A stretch of 34,780 bases of DNA from Candidatus Tepidiaquacellales bacterium UBA6667 (GTDB lineage Bacteria > Bacteroidota > Ignavibacteria > Tepidaquicellales > Tepidaquicellaceae): assembly GCA_002455255.1 (NCBI GenBank), contig DKKL01000027.1, positions 16,802-51,581 on the forward strand, read 5' to 3'. How positions within the stretch are numbered: position 1 is the stretch's first letter; every line of letters begins with the position of its first letter. The notes below the pieces were generated by a model. The model did no database searches and was not told where the DNA came from. It worked only from the letters and a program-made list of their open reading frames with translations. This document shows positions 7,429-15,837 of this stretch, in pieces. The translations under genes and the position numbers were made by a program.

Positions 7429-8160
7429 GTGAAAATTTCAGAATTATTTTATTCTATTCAAGGCGAAGGAAAGCGAACAGGCAATCCTTCGTTTTTTATT
7501 AGGACTAATCATTGTAACTTAAGGTGCCAGTTTGCAAGCGGCAACTTATGTGATACATCTTATACGAGTTGGTTTCCTGATAATGAATATAACCTTGGTG
7601 ACATCCCAATCGAAGATATAATTAATGAATATAATAATATCGGATGTGATGATATCGTTATAACAGGTGGAGAGCCGACCATTTTTCCTCATGAGTTGAG
7701 AATTTTAATTGAAAAACTGAGAGAGACAAGGGACAATTTATTCATCACACTTGAAACTAACGGAACAAACTTTGGGGATTATTTCAAAGAGATTGATTTG
7801 ATAAGTGTGAGTCCAAAATTGAGTTCTTCCACTCCTTATAAAACATCTTATGAGAAAATGCATGAAAATTCAAGATTCAACAAAGATTCACTTTTTAATA
7901 TCAATCAGTTAAAAAATTATGGGATTTGTGATGTACAGTGGAAGTTTGTTTTCTCAAGAAATGAAGATCTTGAAGAAATTTATAAATTAAAAGAATTATT
8001 TAACATTAAACACCATGATATATATTTAATGCCAGAAGGGATAAACAAGAAAGATTTAGACCGAAACCGTGAACATATAATTGAAATTTGCAAAAATCAT
8101 AATTTCAGATATTCTGACAGAATACATATTATAACTTATGGTAATAAAAGAGGTATTTGA
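7429..8160 (+). CDS. queE: 7-carboxy-7-deazaguanine synthase, QueE family, variant cysteine motif
   Basis: 243-aa radical-SAM enzyme that converts 6-carboxytetrahydropterin to 7-carboxy-7-deazaguanine in queuosine/preQ0 synthesis. The start ELFYSIQGEGKRTGNPSFFI is the family hallmark. The [4Fe-4S] ligands appear to be Cys29, Cys33 and Cys41 (NHCNLRCQFASGNLCDT), giving CX3CX7C instead of the usual CX3CX2C, with the CDT ending kept. The SAM-binding ITGGEPT is at 79-84, and TLETNGT and SVSPKLSSS follow. Start is GTG. No queC, queD or queF is adjacent. QueE family membership is firm; the cluster spacing is unusual. Confidence 0.92.
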   Translation: MKISELFYSIQGEGKRTGNPSFFIRTNHCNLRCQFASGNLCDTSYTSWFPDNEYNLGDIPIEDIINEYNNIGCDDIVITGGEPTIFPHELRILIEKLRETRDNLFITLETNGTNFGDYFKEIDLISVSPKLSSSTPYKTSYEKMHENSRFNKDSLFNINQLKNYGICDVQWKFVFSRNEDLEEIYKLKELFNIKHHDIYLMPEGINKKDLDRNREHIIEICKNHNFRYSDRIHIITYGNKRGI

Positions 8161-8166
8161 AAAAAT

Positions 8167-9642
8167 TTAATTTTTTAATGTCTCCTCTATCCAAAACTCA
8201 AAATCAAAAGTAGAAAAAGCATTTCTTTCAAATGGATCTTTTTTTAGTTCTTTCATTTTCTTTAAAAGACTCCTTTTCTCAAATTCAATATTCTCATCTG
8301 ACTGATCTTTTTCAATTTTTTTAATATAATTAATTATTAAACTCTCCAATTTAAAAATTCTGTTTCTTTTTTGAAAATATCTCTGAACTGATGAAGTTAA
8401 ATATTTTAAATATTTAAAATTTTTAATTTCAGCATGTATAAAAAGGTTGATAAGTTTCACATACCATTCTACATCCGCTCTGATGCTAATGAATGGACTG
8501 TTCAATAATTTATTTGCATAAAGTAATGCTTTCTCATATTCAAAAAAGTTCAAACTTACTCTTAATATAGTATAGTTTAATAATATCTCCATATTATAAT
8601 CAATCTTTTCTTCAAGATTTTTCAAATTCTTTTCGATTTCTTTTGTAAGGGAGAGGAATTCTTCTTTCTTATTGTTTTTCCTAAGTTTCATAACTTCCAA
8701 AAGTGAAATGATAACATAAATATCAATTTCATTTACGATTGATTTATTTCTCAATGTCTGAAGCATCTTCACATATTTCTGAAATTCACCCATCTGGTTT
8801 GTGCCCATTGTGAAAAATGTTAGATAGGTGAGTGTATCTATCCAATAGTTATAAAGCTGATCTTCAAATGGTTTTGGGTTTGTTCTCAGTAGATTAAATC
8901 TCTTGTATGCATAATAATACATTTTGGATGGGTCTCCGAGCAAATCTGCGATTAATTGTTGCACCATAAAAAAATGTTCTTTTGCTCTTATGGATAACGC
9001 TTTGTTTTCATCCTGAACAAGAGGATTAGTCATCAGTTCATCTTTCAAGAATAAAAGTGATTTATCCCTGAATCTGCCTTTTGATCTGTAATAAGTTTCA
9101 ATTTCGGAAATTAATTTTTGATAAGCATTTATATTTTCAATTTTCTTTAAAATATTTGTTTCAGTAACAAATATTTTTGAGTCGGAACTGTCGGGAGTGA
9201 TTTTTTTAATAATCAAAACTTTTTCCAGTTCAAGAAACTGTAAGTATTGATGGAATCTTTCATATTCCAATGCAGTTTTTTTACCTAGCTTTATATTCTG
9301 AAAAAATTGTTTGTATAATGCCTTTTTAAATAATATTTTACATTTATTAATTATTTCATTTAATCTGAAATCAATGGAATTGCTTCCGTGAAACGAAATC
9401 AAACTCCTGTTTATTAGCTTATATAAATAATTCTTAGTAAAAGTTAATTGCTTAATAAACTTCTCATTTTTGAACTTTTCTTTAATTAATACTTCGTCAT
9501 ACACCGGTTGACCTTCTATTTCATTAAATAACTTCATATAATTTTTGTCACCTTTTTGCATTGAAGCATAGATTTTAAAATAACGCTTTTCGCTTTTTGA
9601 AAGGGATTTTATTAAGTCAAATAAATCTTTAGATGGTGTCAT
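8167..9642 (-). CDS. Helical hypothetical protein, Bacteroidota-type family
   Basis: 491-aa protein with no signal peptide or membrane helix. It is lysine/glutamate-rich and almost wholly alpha-helical by eye, with a spacing of aromatic and Leu residues (for example FFEYEKALLYANKLLNSP) that suggests TPR-like helical repeats in the C-terminal half. The opening LFDLIKSLSKSEKRYFKIYA recurs, as far as I recall, in hypothetical proteins of Bacteroidota and relatives. No catalytic motif is seen. It is monocistronic and converges on queE with a 6-base gap, and is divergent from the structured element and peptidase gene at 9811-11960. A scaffold or regulatory role is possible but not shown. Confidence 0.75.
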   Translation of the reverse strand: MTPSKDLFDLIKSLSKSEKRYFKIYASMQKGDKNYMKLFNEIEGQPVYDEVLIKEKFKNEKFIKQLTFTKNYLYKLINRSLISFHGSNSIDFRLNEIINKCKILFKKALYKQFFQNIKLGKKTALEYERFHQYLQFLELEKVLIIKKITPDSSDSKIFVTETNILKKIENINAYQKLISEIETYYRSKGRFRDKSLLFLKDELMTNPLVQDENKALSIRAKEHFFMVQQLIADLLGDPSKMYYYAYKRFNLLRTNPKPFEDQLYNYWIDTLTYLTFFTMGTNQMGEFQKYVKMLQTLRNKSIVNEIDIYVIISLLEVMKLRKNNKKEEFLSLTKEIEKNLKNLEEKIDYNMEILLNYTILRVSLNFFEYEKALLYANKLLNSPFISIRADVEWYVKLINLFIHAEIKNFKYLKYLTSSVQRYFQKRNRIFKLESLIINYIKKIEKDQSDENIEFEKRSLLKKMKELKKDPFERNAFSTFDFEFWIEETLKN

Positions 9643-9810
9643 TTAAGTTATTTTTAAAGTTTTCAATCTATTTATTGTAAACGAATATTTAAAAAAATAG
9701 TTTTAATAAATAGGTTTCCAATAATTACAATAATTAGTTTTAGGATTCTATGAATGAACATTCTTTGGTTCAATTTTGATAAATCTTTTTTAAATTTCTA
9801 CGTATAAAGT

Positions 9811-9890
9811 AAATAAGCTAAGCGACACCTCCGGGGAAAGGGTGAAAAAATTATCCCTTTGTGGATAATTCGCTTGGCTTATTTTTTTTT
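9811..9890 (+). ncRNA. Candidate three-way-junction structured RNA with U-tract
   Basis: A 14-15 bp closing stem pairs 9811-9825 with 9870-9884 (AAATAAGCTAAGCGA with its complement, one G-U). It encloses two hairpins: CACCT (9826-9830) with GGGTG (9840-9844), and AATTATCC (9849-9856) with GGATAATT (9863-9870). The last base of the second hairpin competes with the end of the closing stem. A run of nine T follows at 9882-9890. AAAG at 9837-9840 can pair with CTTT at 9857-9860. The element ends 27 bases before the peptidase ATG. It could be a terminator-linked leader of that gene or an independent small RNA. I do not recognise it as a known riboswitch class. Confidence 0.6.
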
Positions 9891-9917
9891 AGCTTAAATT
9901 ACTTAATTCAATTAATT

Positions 9918-11960
9918 ATGAAAAGTTTCATTACTACTCTTCTTTTAACCTTACTCTTCAATACAGGATTTTTATTTGCATCTGATCCTAAAGAAAATAA
10001 TAAAGCAATCAATCCTGAAAACTTCAATTTCTCATCTTCAGCTTCGGTCGATTTTTATGAATATGTTAACGGTGGTTGGTTAAACAAATTTGAAATACCT
10101 GCCGGCTACAGCAGATGGAGTTCATTTCACGAAGTTAATGAAAACAATAACCTCATATTAAAAGAAATTTTAAATGAACTTTATGGTAAATCATTTGATA
10201 AAGGTTCTAATGAACAGTTAATAAGTGATCTCTATTCTACATTTATGGATACTGTTGCAATTGAAAAAAATGGTTTTAAGGATATTTCCGTATATATATC
10301 AGAGGTTGATAATTTAAAATCAAAATCGGATTTTGGAAAGTTTTTTGCAAAAATGAATTTTTATAATATTCCTTCGCCATTTTTTGCTTATTCAGGACAG
10401 GATATAAAAAACAGTTCTGATGTGATTTTACAAATAGGGAATGGAGGAATGGGTTTACCTGAAAGAGAATATTATCTTTCTGAAGATGAATATTACAAAA
10501 AAATTCAGAATCAATATAAACAATATTTATCCTCTCTATTAAAATATCTTGTTAAAGATGAATCACAAATAAATGAATATGTTGAGAAAATTTATGCGAT
10601 GGAAAAGAGATTTGCAGAAGTTTCTTATAAAAATACTGAATTTCGTGATTTTAACAAGACTTATAATAAATTTACTAAAGAAGAACTGGCATCAAAATAT
10701 TCAAATTTTAATTTTAATGATTTTATTGCCGGATTAAATTTATCAGATAATGATTTAGTAAATGGAATTAATATAGTTCAGCCAAAATTTAACGAGGAAT
10801 TTGATAAAGCGATTAATGATACCGAATTAGATTTATGGAAATTGTATTTTAAAGTTTTAATTTTAAGTCAATATGCCGACTATGTAAATGAAGAATTAGA
10901 CAATTTAAAATTTAATTTTTACAGTACTCAGCTTAGTGGTGTAAAAGAAAAACAGCCAAGATGGAAACGCGGGCTAAACCTTATCAACTCAAATGTAGGT
11001 GAAGCCATAGGACAGATTTTTGTTCAGAAAACGTTCAGCCCTGTAGCGAAGCAAAAATGTATTGATATGATTAATGATTTGATTTCTGCATTCAGAATAA
11101 GATTAAATAATCTTGAATGGATGAGTTCAGAAACAAAAGCCGAAGCATTCAAAAAACTTGATAAACTCACTATGAAAATTGGTTATCCTGAGAAGTGGCA
11201 GGGTTACGATGGTTTATCTATTGATAAAAAATCATTAATAAATAATTTATTGGTAATCAGAGAATTTTTTACGAAAAGAAATTTAGGCAGAATAAACAAA
11301 CCTGTTGATAAAACCAGATGGCTTATGAATCCGCATACAGTAAATGCATATTACAGTTCCACTAATAATGAAATTGTTTTCCCTGCGGGGATTTTACAAC
11401 CTCCTTTTTTCAGTGAAAGTTATGACGACGCTGTGAATTATGGTGGTATAGGTGGAGTTATCGGGCATGAAATTATCCATGGATATGATGATAACGGAAG
11501 AAAATTTGATTTTGAAGGTAATCTAAAAAACTGGTGGACTGATGATGATATGAAAAAATTTGACTTATTGGCAGATTTAGTTGTTGAACAATATGATAAC
11601 TATATTGAAATAGATACATTCAGAGTGAATGGCGAACTTACACTTGGTGAAAATATTGCAGATCTTGGAGGATTGACAATTGCCTACTATGCACTGAAAG
11701 AAAAATTAAAGAAAAATAATCAGGGATTAATTGACGGATTTACACCGGAACAAAGATTTTTTATTTCTTGGGCTCAAATTTGGAGAGGGAAAGCAACTCC
11801 AGAAACTGCTAAATTGTATATTAAAACTGATGTTCATTCACCGGGAAGATTCAGAGTTCTCGGACCTATTTCTAATATGCAGGAATTTGCAGACGCATTT
11901 AATTTAAATAATGACGCTCCGGTTATGAGACCGGCGGAAAAAAGAATTACAATATGGTAA
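9918..11960 (+). CDS. pepO: M13-family zinc metallopeptidase (neprilysin/PepO-like)
   Basis: 680-aa endopeptidase of the neprilysin family. The ATG at 9918 gives a proper signal peptide (MKSFITTLLLTLLF...LFA), so an upstream in-frame TTG inside the structured element is rejected. The N-terminal M13 region starts with SVDFYEYVNGGWLNKFEIP. Catalytic residues are clear: HEIIH at 517-521 and the third zinc ligand Glu578 with Asp582 in GENIADLGGL. NAYYSSTNNEIVFPAGILQPPFF and the C-terminal HSPGRFRVLGPISNMQEFADAF are also family signatures. It is expected in the periplasm or exported, cutting peptides. Its stop overlaps the next gene by 7 bases, so the two are translationally coupled. A structured RNA element lies directly upstream. 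Confidence 0.95.
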   Translation: MKSFITTLLLTLLFNTGFLFASDPKENNKAINPENFNFSSSASVDFYEYVNGGWLNKFEIPAGYSRWSSFHEVNENNNLILKEILNELYGKSFDKGSNEQLISDLYSTFMDTVAIEKNGFKDISVYISEVDNLKSKSDFGKFFAKMNFYNIPSPFFAYSGQDIKNSSDVILQIGNGGMGLPEREYYLSEDEYYKKIQNQYKQYLSSLLKYLVKDESQINEYVEKIYAMEKRFAEVSYKNTEFRDFNKTYNKFTKEELASKYSNFNFNDFIAGLNLSDNDLVNGINIVQPKFNEEFDKAINDTELDLWKLYFKVLILSQYADYVNEELDNLKFNFYSTQLSGVKEKQPRWKRGLNLINSNVGEAIGQIFVQKTFSPVAKQKCIDMINDLISAFRIRLNNLEWMSSETKAEAFKKLDKLTMKIGYPEKWQGYDGLSIDKKSLINNLLVIREFFTKRNLGRINKPVDKTRWLMNPHTVNAYYSSTNNEIVFPAGILQPPFFSESYDDAVNYGGIGGVIGHEIIHGYDDNGRKFDFEGNLKNWWTDDDMKKFDLLADLVVEQYDNYIEIDTFRVNGELTLGENIADLGGLTIAYYALKEKLKKNNQGLIDGFTPEQRFFISWAQIWRGKATPETAKLYIKTDVHSPGRFRVLGPISNMQEFADAFNLNNDAPVMRPAEKRITIW

Positions 11961-12958
11961 ACAAAAAAAATATACTCGTAATTGGGGGAACCGCATTTAT
12001 CGGTATCCCGGTAGTAAAATATTTAAACGATAACGGACATAATGTTACACTTCTAAATAGAGGTAACAGAGTTCAGAATATACCTAAAGGTGTGAAGCAT
12101 ATTACCGGTGACAGAAATGAAATAGATAAATTGAAAAGTGAAATTGAAAATGTTAAGCCGGATGTAATTATAGATATGGCGTGTATTTTTGAAGCACAGG
12201 CAAAACTGCTTGTTGAAACAGTTAAAGATATTACACCAAAAATAGTAATGGTGAGCAGTTGTGATGTATATGAAGTTTACGGAAGATTAATCGGAACAGA
12301 ACCGGGGGATTTACTGCCAACACCGGTAACTGAAAAAGATTCGTTAAGGAAAAAATTATATCCATACAGAAATCCTGAAAATCCGAGCAGAATGGATGAC
12401 TATGATAAAATAACTGTAGAAAAAACTGTAATGGAGTCAGGTTTAAACTGGTCAATTTTGAGACTTCCAATGGTTTACGGTACAAATGATTATCAATATA
12501 GATTTTATAAATATCTTAAACGTATGGAAGATAAAAGACCATTTATTCTGTTAAGTCATTATGAATCACAATTCAAAGGTTGCAGAGGATATGTTGAGGA
12601 TATTGGCTATGGTATTTATTTAAGTGCGATTTCAGAAAACGCCAACAATCAAATTTTTAATATTGGTGAAGAAAATACTGTAACAGAAAAGAACTGGGTA
12701 AAAAAAATTGCTAAGTATGCAGGATGGAATGGTGAAATTGTTGTGCTGCCTCCAAAAGAAGATGAGAAGCCAATGCAGAATCTTGATACCGATACAAAAA
12801 AGATAAGGGAATTAATTGGATATACAGAATTAACTCCTGAAAACATAGCATATCATAAGACGATAGAATGGGAAAAAAACAATCCACCGAAAAATTTTGC
12901 TGAACCATTCAATTATGAGGAAGAAGATAAAATATATTCTGAATTAGCGTTAAATTAG
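11954..12958 (+). CDS. NAD-dependent epimerase/dehydratase-like SDR protein
   Basis: 334-aa extended short-chain dehydrogenase fold. The Rossmann motif GGTAFIG is at 11-17, with NRGNR after the second strand and MVSSCDVYEVYG for the Ser-containing strand. In place of the usual YxxxK there is DDYDKITVEK, so the canonical Tyr-Lys spacing is not visible; relatives of this atypical epimerase group often read YDKxxVE as far as I recall. LRLPMVYG and the C-terminal NIGEENTVTEKNW fit the family. It overlaps the peptidase gene by 7 bases (ATG before that gene's TAA). The substrate is unknown, and it may bind NAD without classical epimerase chemistry. Confidence 0.85.
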   Translation: MVNKKNILVIGGTAFIGIPVVKYLNDNGHNVTLLNRGNRVQNIPKGVKHITGDRNEIDKLKSEIENVKPDVIIDMACIFEAQAKLLVETVKDITPKIVMVSSCDVYEVYGRLIGTEPGDLLPTPVTEKDSLRKKLYPYRNPENPSRMDDYDKITVEKTVMESGLNWSILRLPMVYGTNDYQYRFYKYLKRMEDKRPFILLSHYESQFKGCRGYVEDIGYGIYLSAISENANNQIFNIGEENTVTEKNWVKKIAKYAGWNGEIVVLPPKEDEKPMQNLDTDTKKIRELIGYTELTPENIAYHKTIEWEKNNPPKNFAEPFNYEEEDKIYSELALN

Positions 12959-13055
12959 AAGTCAATTATTTGTTTAAAAATTATTTGTAAATTCCCATAA
13001 CCTTTTAAAATTGATTTCGTAATAAATATAAATTTAAAATTAAAATTTAAAGATT

Positions 13056-13691
13056 ATGAGAAATTTAATTTCAGTTCTACCGATTATCTTACTTCTTACA
13101 GTTTTTATGAGTTCAGGTGTTGCCGAAGCAAAAGTAAATTCAGACAAAAGAATTGTGAGTAATTTTTCTTCACTTCAAATTAGCGGAGCTCTTGACGTAA
13201 AAGTTAATTTTGGTTCCGAATCATCAGTTGAAATATTTTCTCCAAATAATGTAACAAATGTAATAACAGAAGTGGAAGATGGAGAATTAAAAGTCTATCA
13301 AAAAGGTAATTCTTCTTATGAAGGTAAAATAGAAGTTATAATTTATACTTCAAATCTTTATTCTGCCAATCTATCAGGTGCAAGTAAACTTAAAATAGAA
13401 AAATTGAATACAGAAAATTTTTCACTCGATTTAAGTGGTGCATCAAAAATCACACTTGACGGAAATGTAACAAATCTAAATTTAAATGTATCAGGTGCTT
13501 CAAACCTTGAACTTTCTGATTTAAATGTAACAAATGCAATAATTGAATTTAGCGGAGCTTCTACAGGTAAAGTAAATGTATCAGGTGACCTTTCAGTTTC
13601 TCTATCAGGTGCAAGTGTTTTAAAATATTCAGGTAATCCGATTATTAAATCAGAAAAAATTTCCGGAGTAAGTAAATTACAAAAACTTTAA
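13056..13691 (+). CDS. DUF2807 (GIN-domain) adhesin-like secreted protein
   Basis: 211-aa protein with an N-terminal signal peptide (ISVLPIILLLTVFMSSGVAEA). The rest is a DUF2807 beta-helix: five SGAS turns (LSGASKL, LSGASKI, VSGASNL, FSGASTG, LSGASVL) at roughly 20-residue spacing, plus variant turns ISGALDV and ISGVSKL at the ends. This makes a stacked parallel beta structure exposed at the periplasm or cell surface. Function in this family is not settled; putative adhesins and anti-sigma partners are both described. The next envelope gene starts about 10 bases downstream, so the pair is probably co-expressed. Confidence 0.88.
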   Translation: MRNLISVLPIILLLTVFMSSGVAEAKVNSDKRIVSNFSSLQISGALDVKVNFGSESSVEIFSPNNVTNVITEVEDGELKVYQKGNSSYEGKIEVIIYTSNLYSANLSGASKLKIEKLNTENFSLDLSGASKITLDGNVTNLNLNVSGASNLELSDLNVTNAIIEFSGASTGKVNVSGDLSVSLSGASVLKYSGNPIIKSEKISGVSKLQKL

Positions 13692-13701
13692 AAAATTGCG
13701 G

Positions 13702-15732
13702 ATGGTAAAATGTTTTTTACTTCTTATAATTTTGTGTCTGATAAATTCAGATAATGCTTATTCTCAGTCACAAATTTATAAAAATACTTCCCCCACAATT
13801 GATGGTCAAATAGCAGATAGCGAATGGAGTGATGCTGTGGTATTTGATAAATTTTATACTTTTATTCCAAATGAAGAAATCAAGAATAGAGACAGTACTC
13901 TTGTCCTGGTTAAACAAACGGACGACGCACTTTATTTCGCATTTAAATACTGGCCTAAAGGACAAGTTATCAGACAGTCACTTACAAGGGACAGATCTAC
14001 AGCGGAAGAAAATGAATTTTTTATTCTTCTGGATCTTGAAAACAAAGGTCAAAACGGCTATATATTTGTTTTTAGTTTTCTGGATAATCAAAGAGATATG
14101 ATGGTTTATAATCAGAGGAACAGTTCTTCTGAGTGGGATTGGAAATGGGAAGTAAAAAATACTGTTTTCCGTGAACCTACAGATACTGAACCAGGTTATA
14201 TTGAAACTGAAGTTAAAATTCCTGTTGATAAACTTCAGAATAAAAATTCAAAACAAATTGGAATTAATCTTCAACTTTTTGCTTATAAGCCGGATGGAAA
14301 TTATTATTATTATTCAAACGTTCCCGATAGCGAACTATTAAGTTTAAAAAATATGTATAAATTTGATTTGAAAGTTCCGTTTAAAGAAACTTTAAATCTT
14401 AATTTTAACGTTCAACCTTTTGTAGTCGCTGATAAATTTAATGATTCAACAGCAGGTGCCAGGTTTGGAGGTGATTTTAATGTTAGTCTTGATAAACATA
14501 CTTTTAAAGGCACTGTAAATACTGATGAATCAACTCTTGAGGCAGACCCTTTTAGTTTTTCTTTCTACAACAGACCAATCTTCTTACAGGAGAAAAGACC
14601 ATTCTTCAGCAAAGACCTTGATATTTTACGTTCAAATATGAATTTGTTTTATACCAGAGCTATTGAAAATATTGAGGTGGGAGGAAATTATACATATAGA
14701 AGTGATGATTTAAAATTCGCTTCTGTCTTCGTTCAGGAGGAACCTGATGCTCAAGGAAACAGGGAGCAGTTTTTTATTGCCAGACCAAGATTTGATGGAA
14801 GTAATTTTACCGTTGGTGGTGCTATGATATATACTAATAATCCATCTCAGAACTATCAGGATAAAATATTAAGTATTGACGGTAACTATAGATTTACAAC
14901 TAACAGATTTAGATTTTACGGTCAGTTTGTCAGAAATTTTGAAGGTGACGGCAATGCTTTTACAGCCGGTGGTTTTTATCAATATAATAATCAAGGTGGA
15001 CCTTTCGCTGATTGGGGTATCACAAGAGTTGACAAAGAATTTAAATCTTCTACTTACTTTTTTGGTGGTTTAAGAAATCCGAATGATTTTCAGGATATTT
15101 TTGTAAGTGGTGGTCACAATTTTGTATTTAACCGTCCGTTGTTTCCTGAGTATAGCTTCAGCGGAGGTTATTCAAGATTAAATGCTATTTCTGATGGATT
15201 TGATTATCAAAACAGATTTTATGCGAATGCATTTGCACGAATAAATAACATTGTAAGTGTTTCTTCATATTTTGAATATAACAGACCAAATGATTTTGAT
15301 AATCAGGGAAATTTAATTACAAGAACAAATACTGCACTTGAACATAATGTAAGTTTAGTTTTCGGAAGTAACACTGTGAACTTCGGATATTTCTATGGTC
15401 CATATTTCGGGTCTTTTATCAAAAATCCTTATATCAGTGCCAATATAATTTTGTTTGAAAGATTAGGAATCAGACCAAGCATAAATTATGTTGATTATTT
15501 TGATATTAAACAAACGATTATAAATACGAGAGTTGATTACAGAATAATAAAACAATTATATTTCAGAGGATTTTTCGGAAAAAATACAAATACTAAAGAA
15601 GCATTGTTAAATTTAATGATGCAATATGAATTTTTTGCGGGAAGTAATATTTATCTTGTAATGAATTTACAAGGTCCCGAGTTAGAATATACAAGAAGAT
15701 ATTTCAAAATCGGTTACGAATTTTCTTTTTAA
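13702..15732 (+). CDS. CBM9-like/DUF5916 outer-membrane beta-barrel protein
   Basis: About 676 aa. A signal peptide (CFLLLIILCLINSDNAYSQ) is followed by a carbohydrate-binding family 9-like sandwich at about 25-215 (SPTIDGQIADSEWSDAV). A long DUF5916-type region follows, with NRPIFLQEKRPFFSKDLDIL and many alternating aromatic strands, ending in YFKIGYEFSF as outer-membrane barrels do with a terminal aromatic residue. The protein is probably surface-associated. Binding of sugar is an inference from the N-terminal domain only. The start may be ATG 13702 or TTG 13696, which adds two residues. It is paired with the DUF2807 gene upstream and closed by a strong terminator. Confidence 0.85.
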   Translation: MVKCFLLLIILCLINSDNAYSQSQIYKNTSPTIDGQIADSEWSDAVVFDKFYTFIPNEEIKNRDSTLVLVKQTDDALYFAFKYWPKGQVIRQSLTRDRSTAEENEFFILLDLENKGQNGYIFVFSFLDNQRDMMVYNQRNSSSEWDWKWEVKNTVFREPTDTEPGYIETEVKIPVDKLQNKNSKQIGINLQLFAYKPDGNYYYYSNVPDSELLSLKNMYKFDLKVPFKETLNLNFNVQPFVVADKFNDSTAGARFGGDFNVSLDKHTFKGTVNTDESTLEADPFSFSFYNRPIFLQEKRPFFSKDLDILRSNMNLFYTRAIENIEVGGNYTYRSDDLKFASVFVQEEPDAQGNREQFFIARPRFDGSNFTVGGAMIYTNNPSQNYQDKILSIDGNYRFTTNRFRFYGQFVRNFEGDGNAFTAGGFYQYNNQGGPFADWGITRVDKEFKSSTYFFGGLRNPNDFQDIFVSGGHNFVFNRPLFPEYSFSGGYSRLNAISDGFDYQNRFYANAFARINNIVSVSSYFEYNRPNDFDNQGNLITRTNTALEHNVSLVFGSNTVNFGYFYGPYFGSFIKNPYISANIILFERLGIRPSINYVDYFDIKQTIINTRVDYRIIKQLYFRGFFGKNTNTKEALLNLMMQYEFFAGSNIYLVMNLQGPELEYTRRYFKIGYEFSF

Positions 15733-15761
15733 TATTTCATTTCTATAGTATTTCCAAACCT

Positions 15762-15793
15762 AAAGGGGTTTCATTTTGAAACCCCTTTTTTTA
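15762..15793 (+). terminator. Intrinsic terminator after the DUF5916 gene
   Basis: AAAGGGGTTTCA (15762-15773) and TGAAACCCCTTT (15777-15788) form a perfect 12-bp stem with a 3-base loop, followed by a T-run to 15792. It ends the DUF2807-DUF5916 transcript. Confidence 0.92.
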
Positions 15794-15837
15794 TTTTCAT
15801 ATTCACTTAAACATTAAATTAATTTTTATAATATTTT

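Noticed and set aside
8160..8180. Terminator between convergent queE and the helical hypothetical gene
   Set aside because: Only A/T runs that can pair weakly; there is no GC stem.
9811..9890. Purine riboswitch, because of a three-way junction with possible loop-loop pairing
   Set aside because: The junction is nearly without unpaired bases apart from an A-run and lacks the conserved purine-binding core.
9811..9890. SRP RNA, hammerhead or other known ribozyme
   Set aside because: No SRP tetraloop motif and no CUGAUGA/GAA core are present.
9861..9917. Upstream TTG start for the M13 peptidase
   Set aside because: It lies inside a stable hairpin and would put 19 residues before the signal peptide; ATG 9918 begins a normal signal sequence.
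13370..13680. Tandem DNA repeat or CRISPR-like array in the SGAS region
   Set aside because: The periodicity is at protein level within a DUF2807 beta-helix; nucleotide copies differ and spacing is set by blade length.
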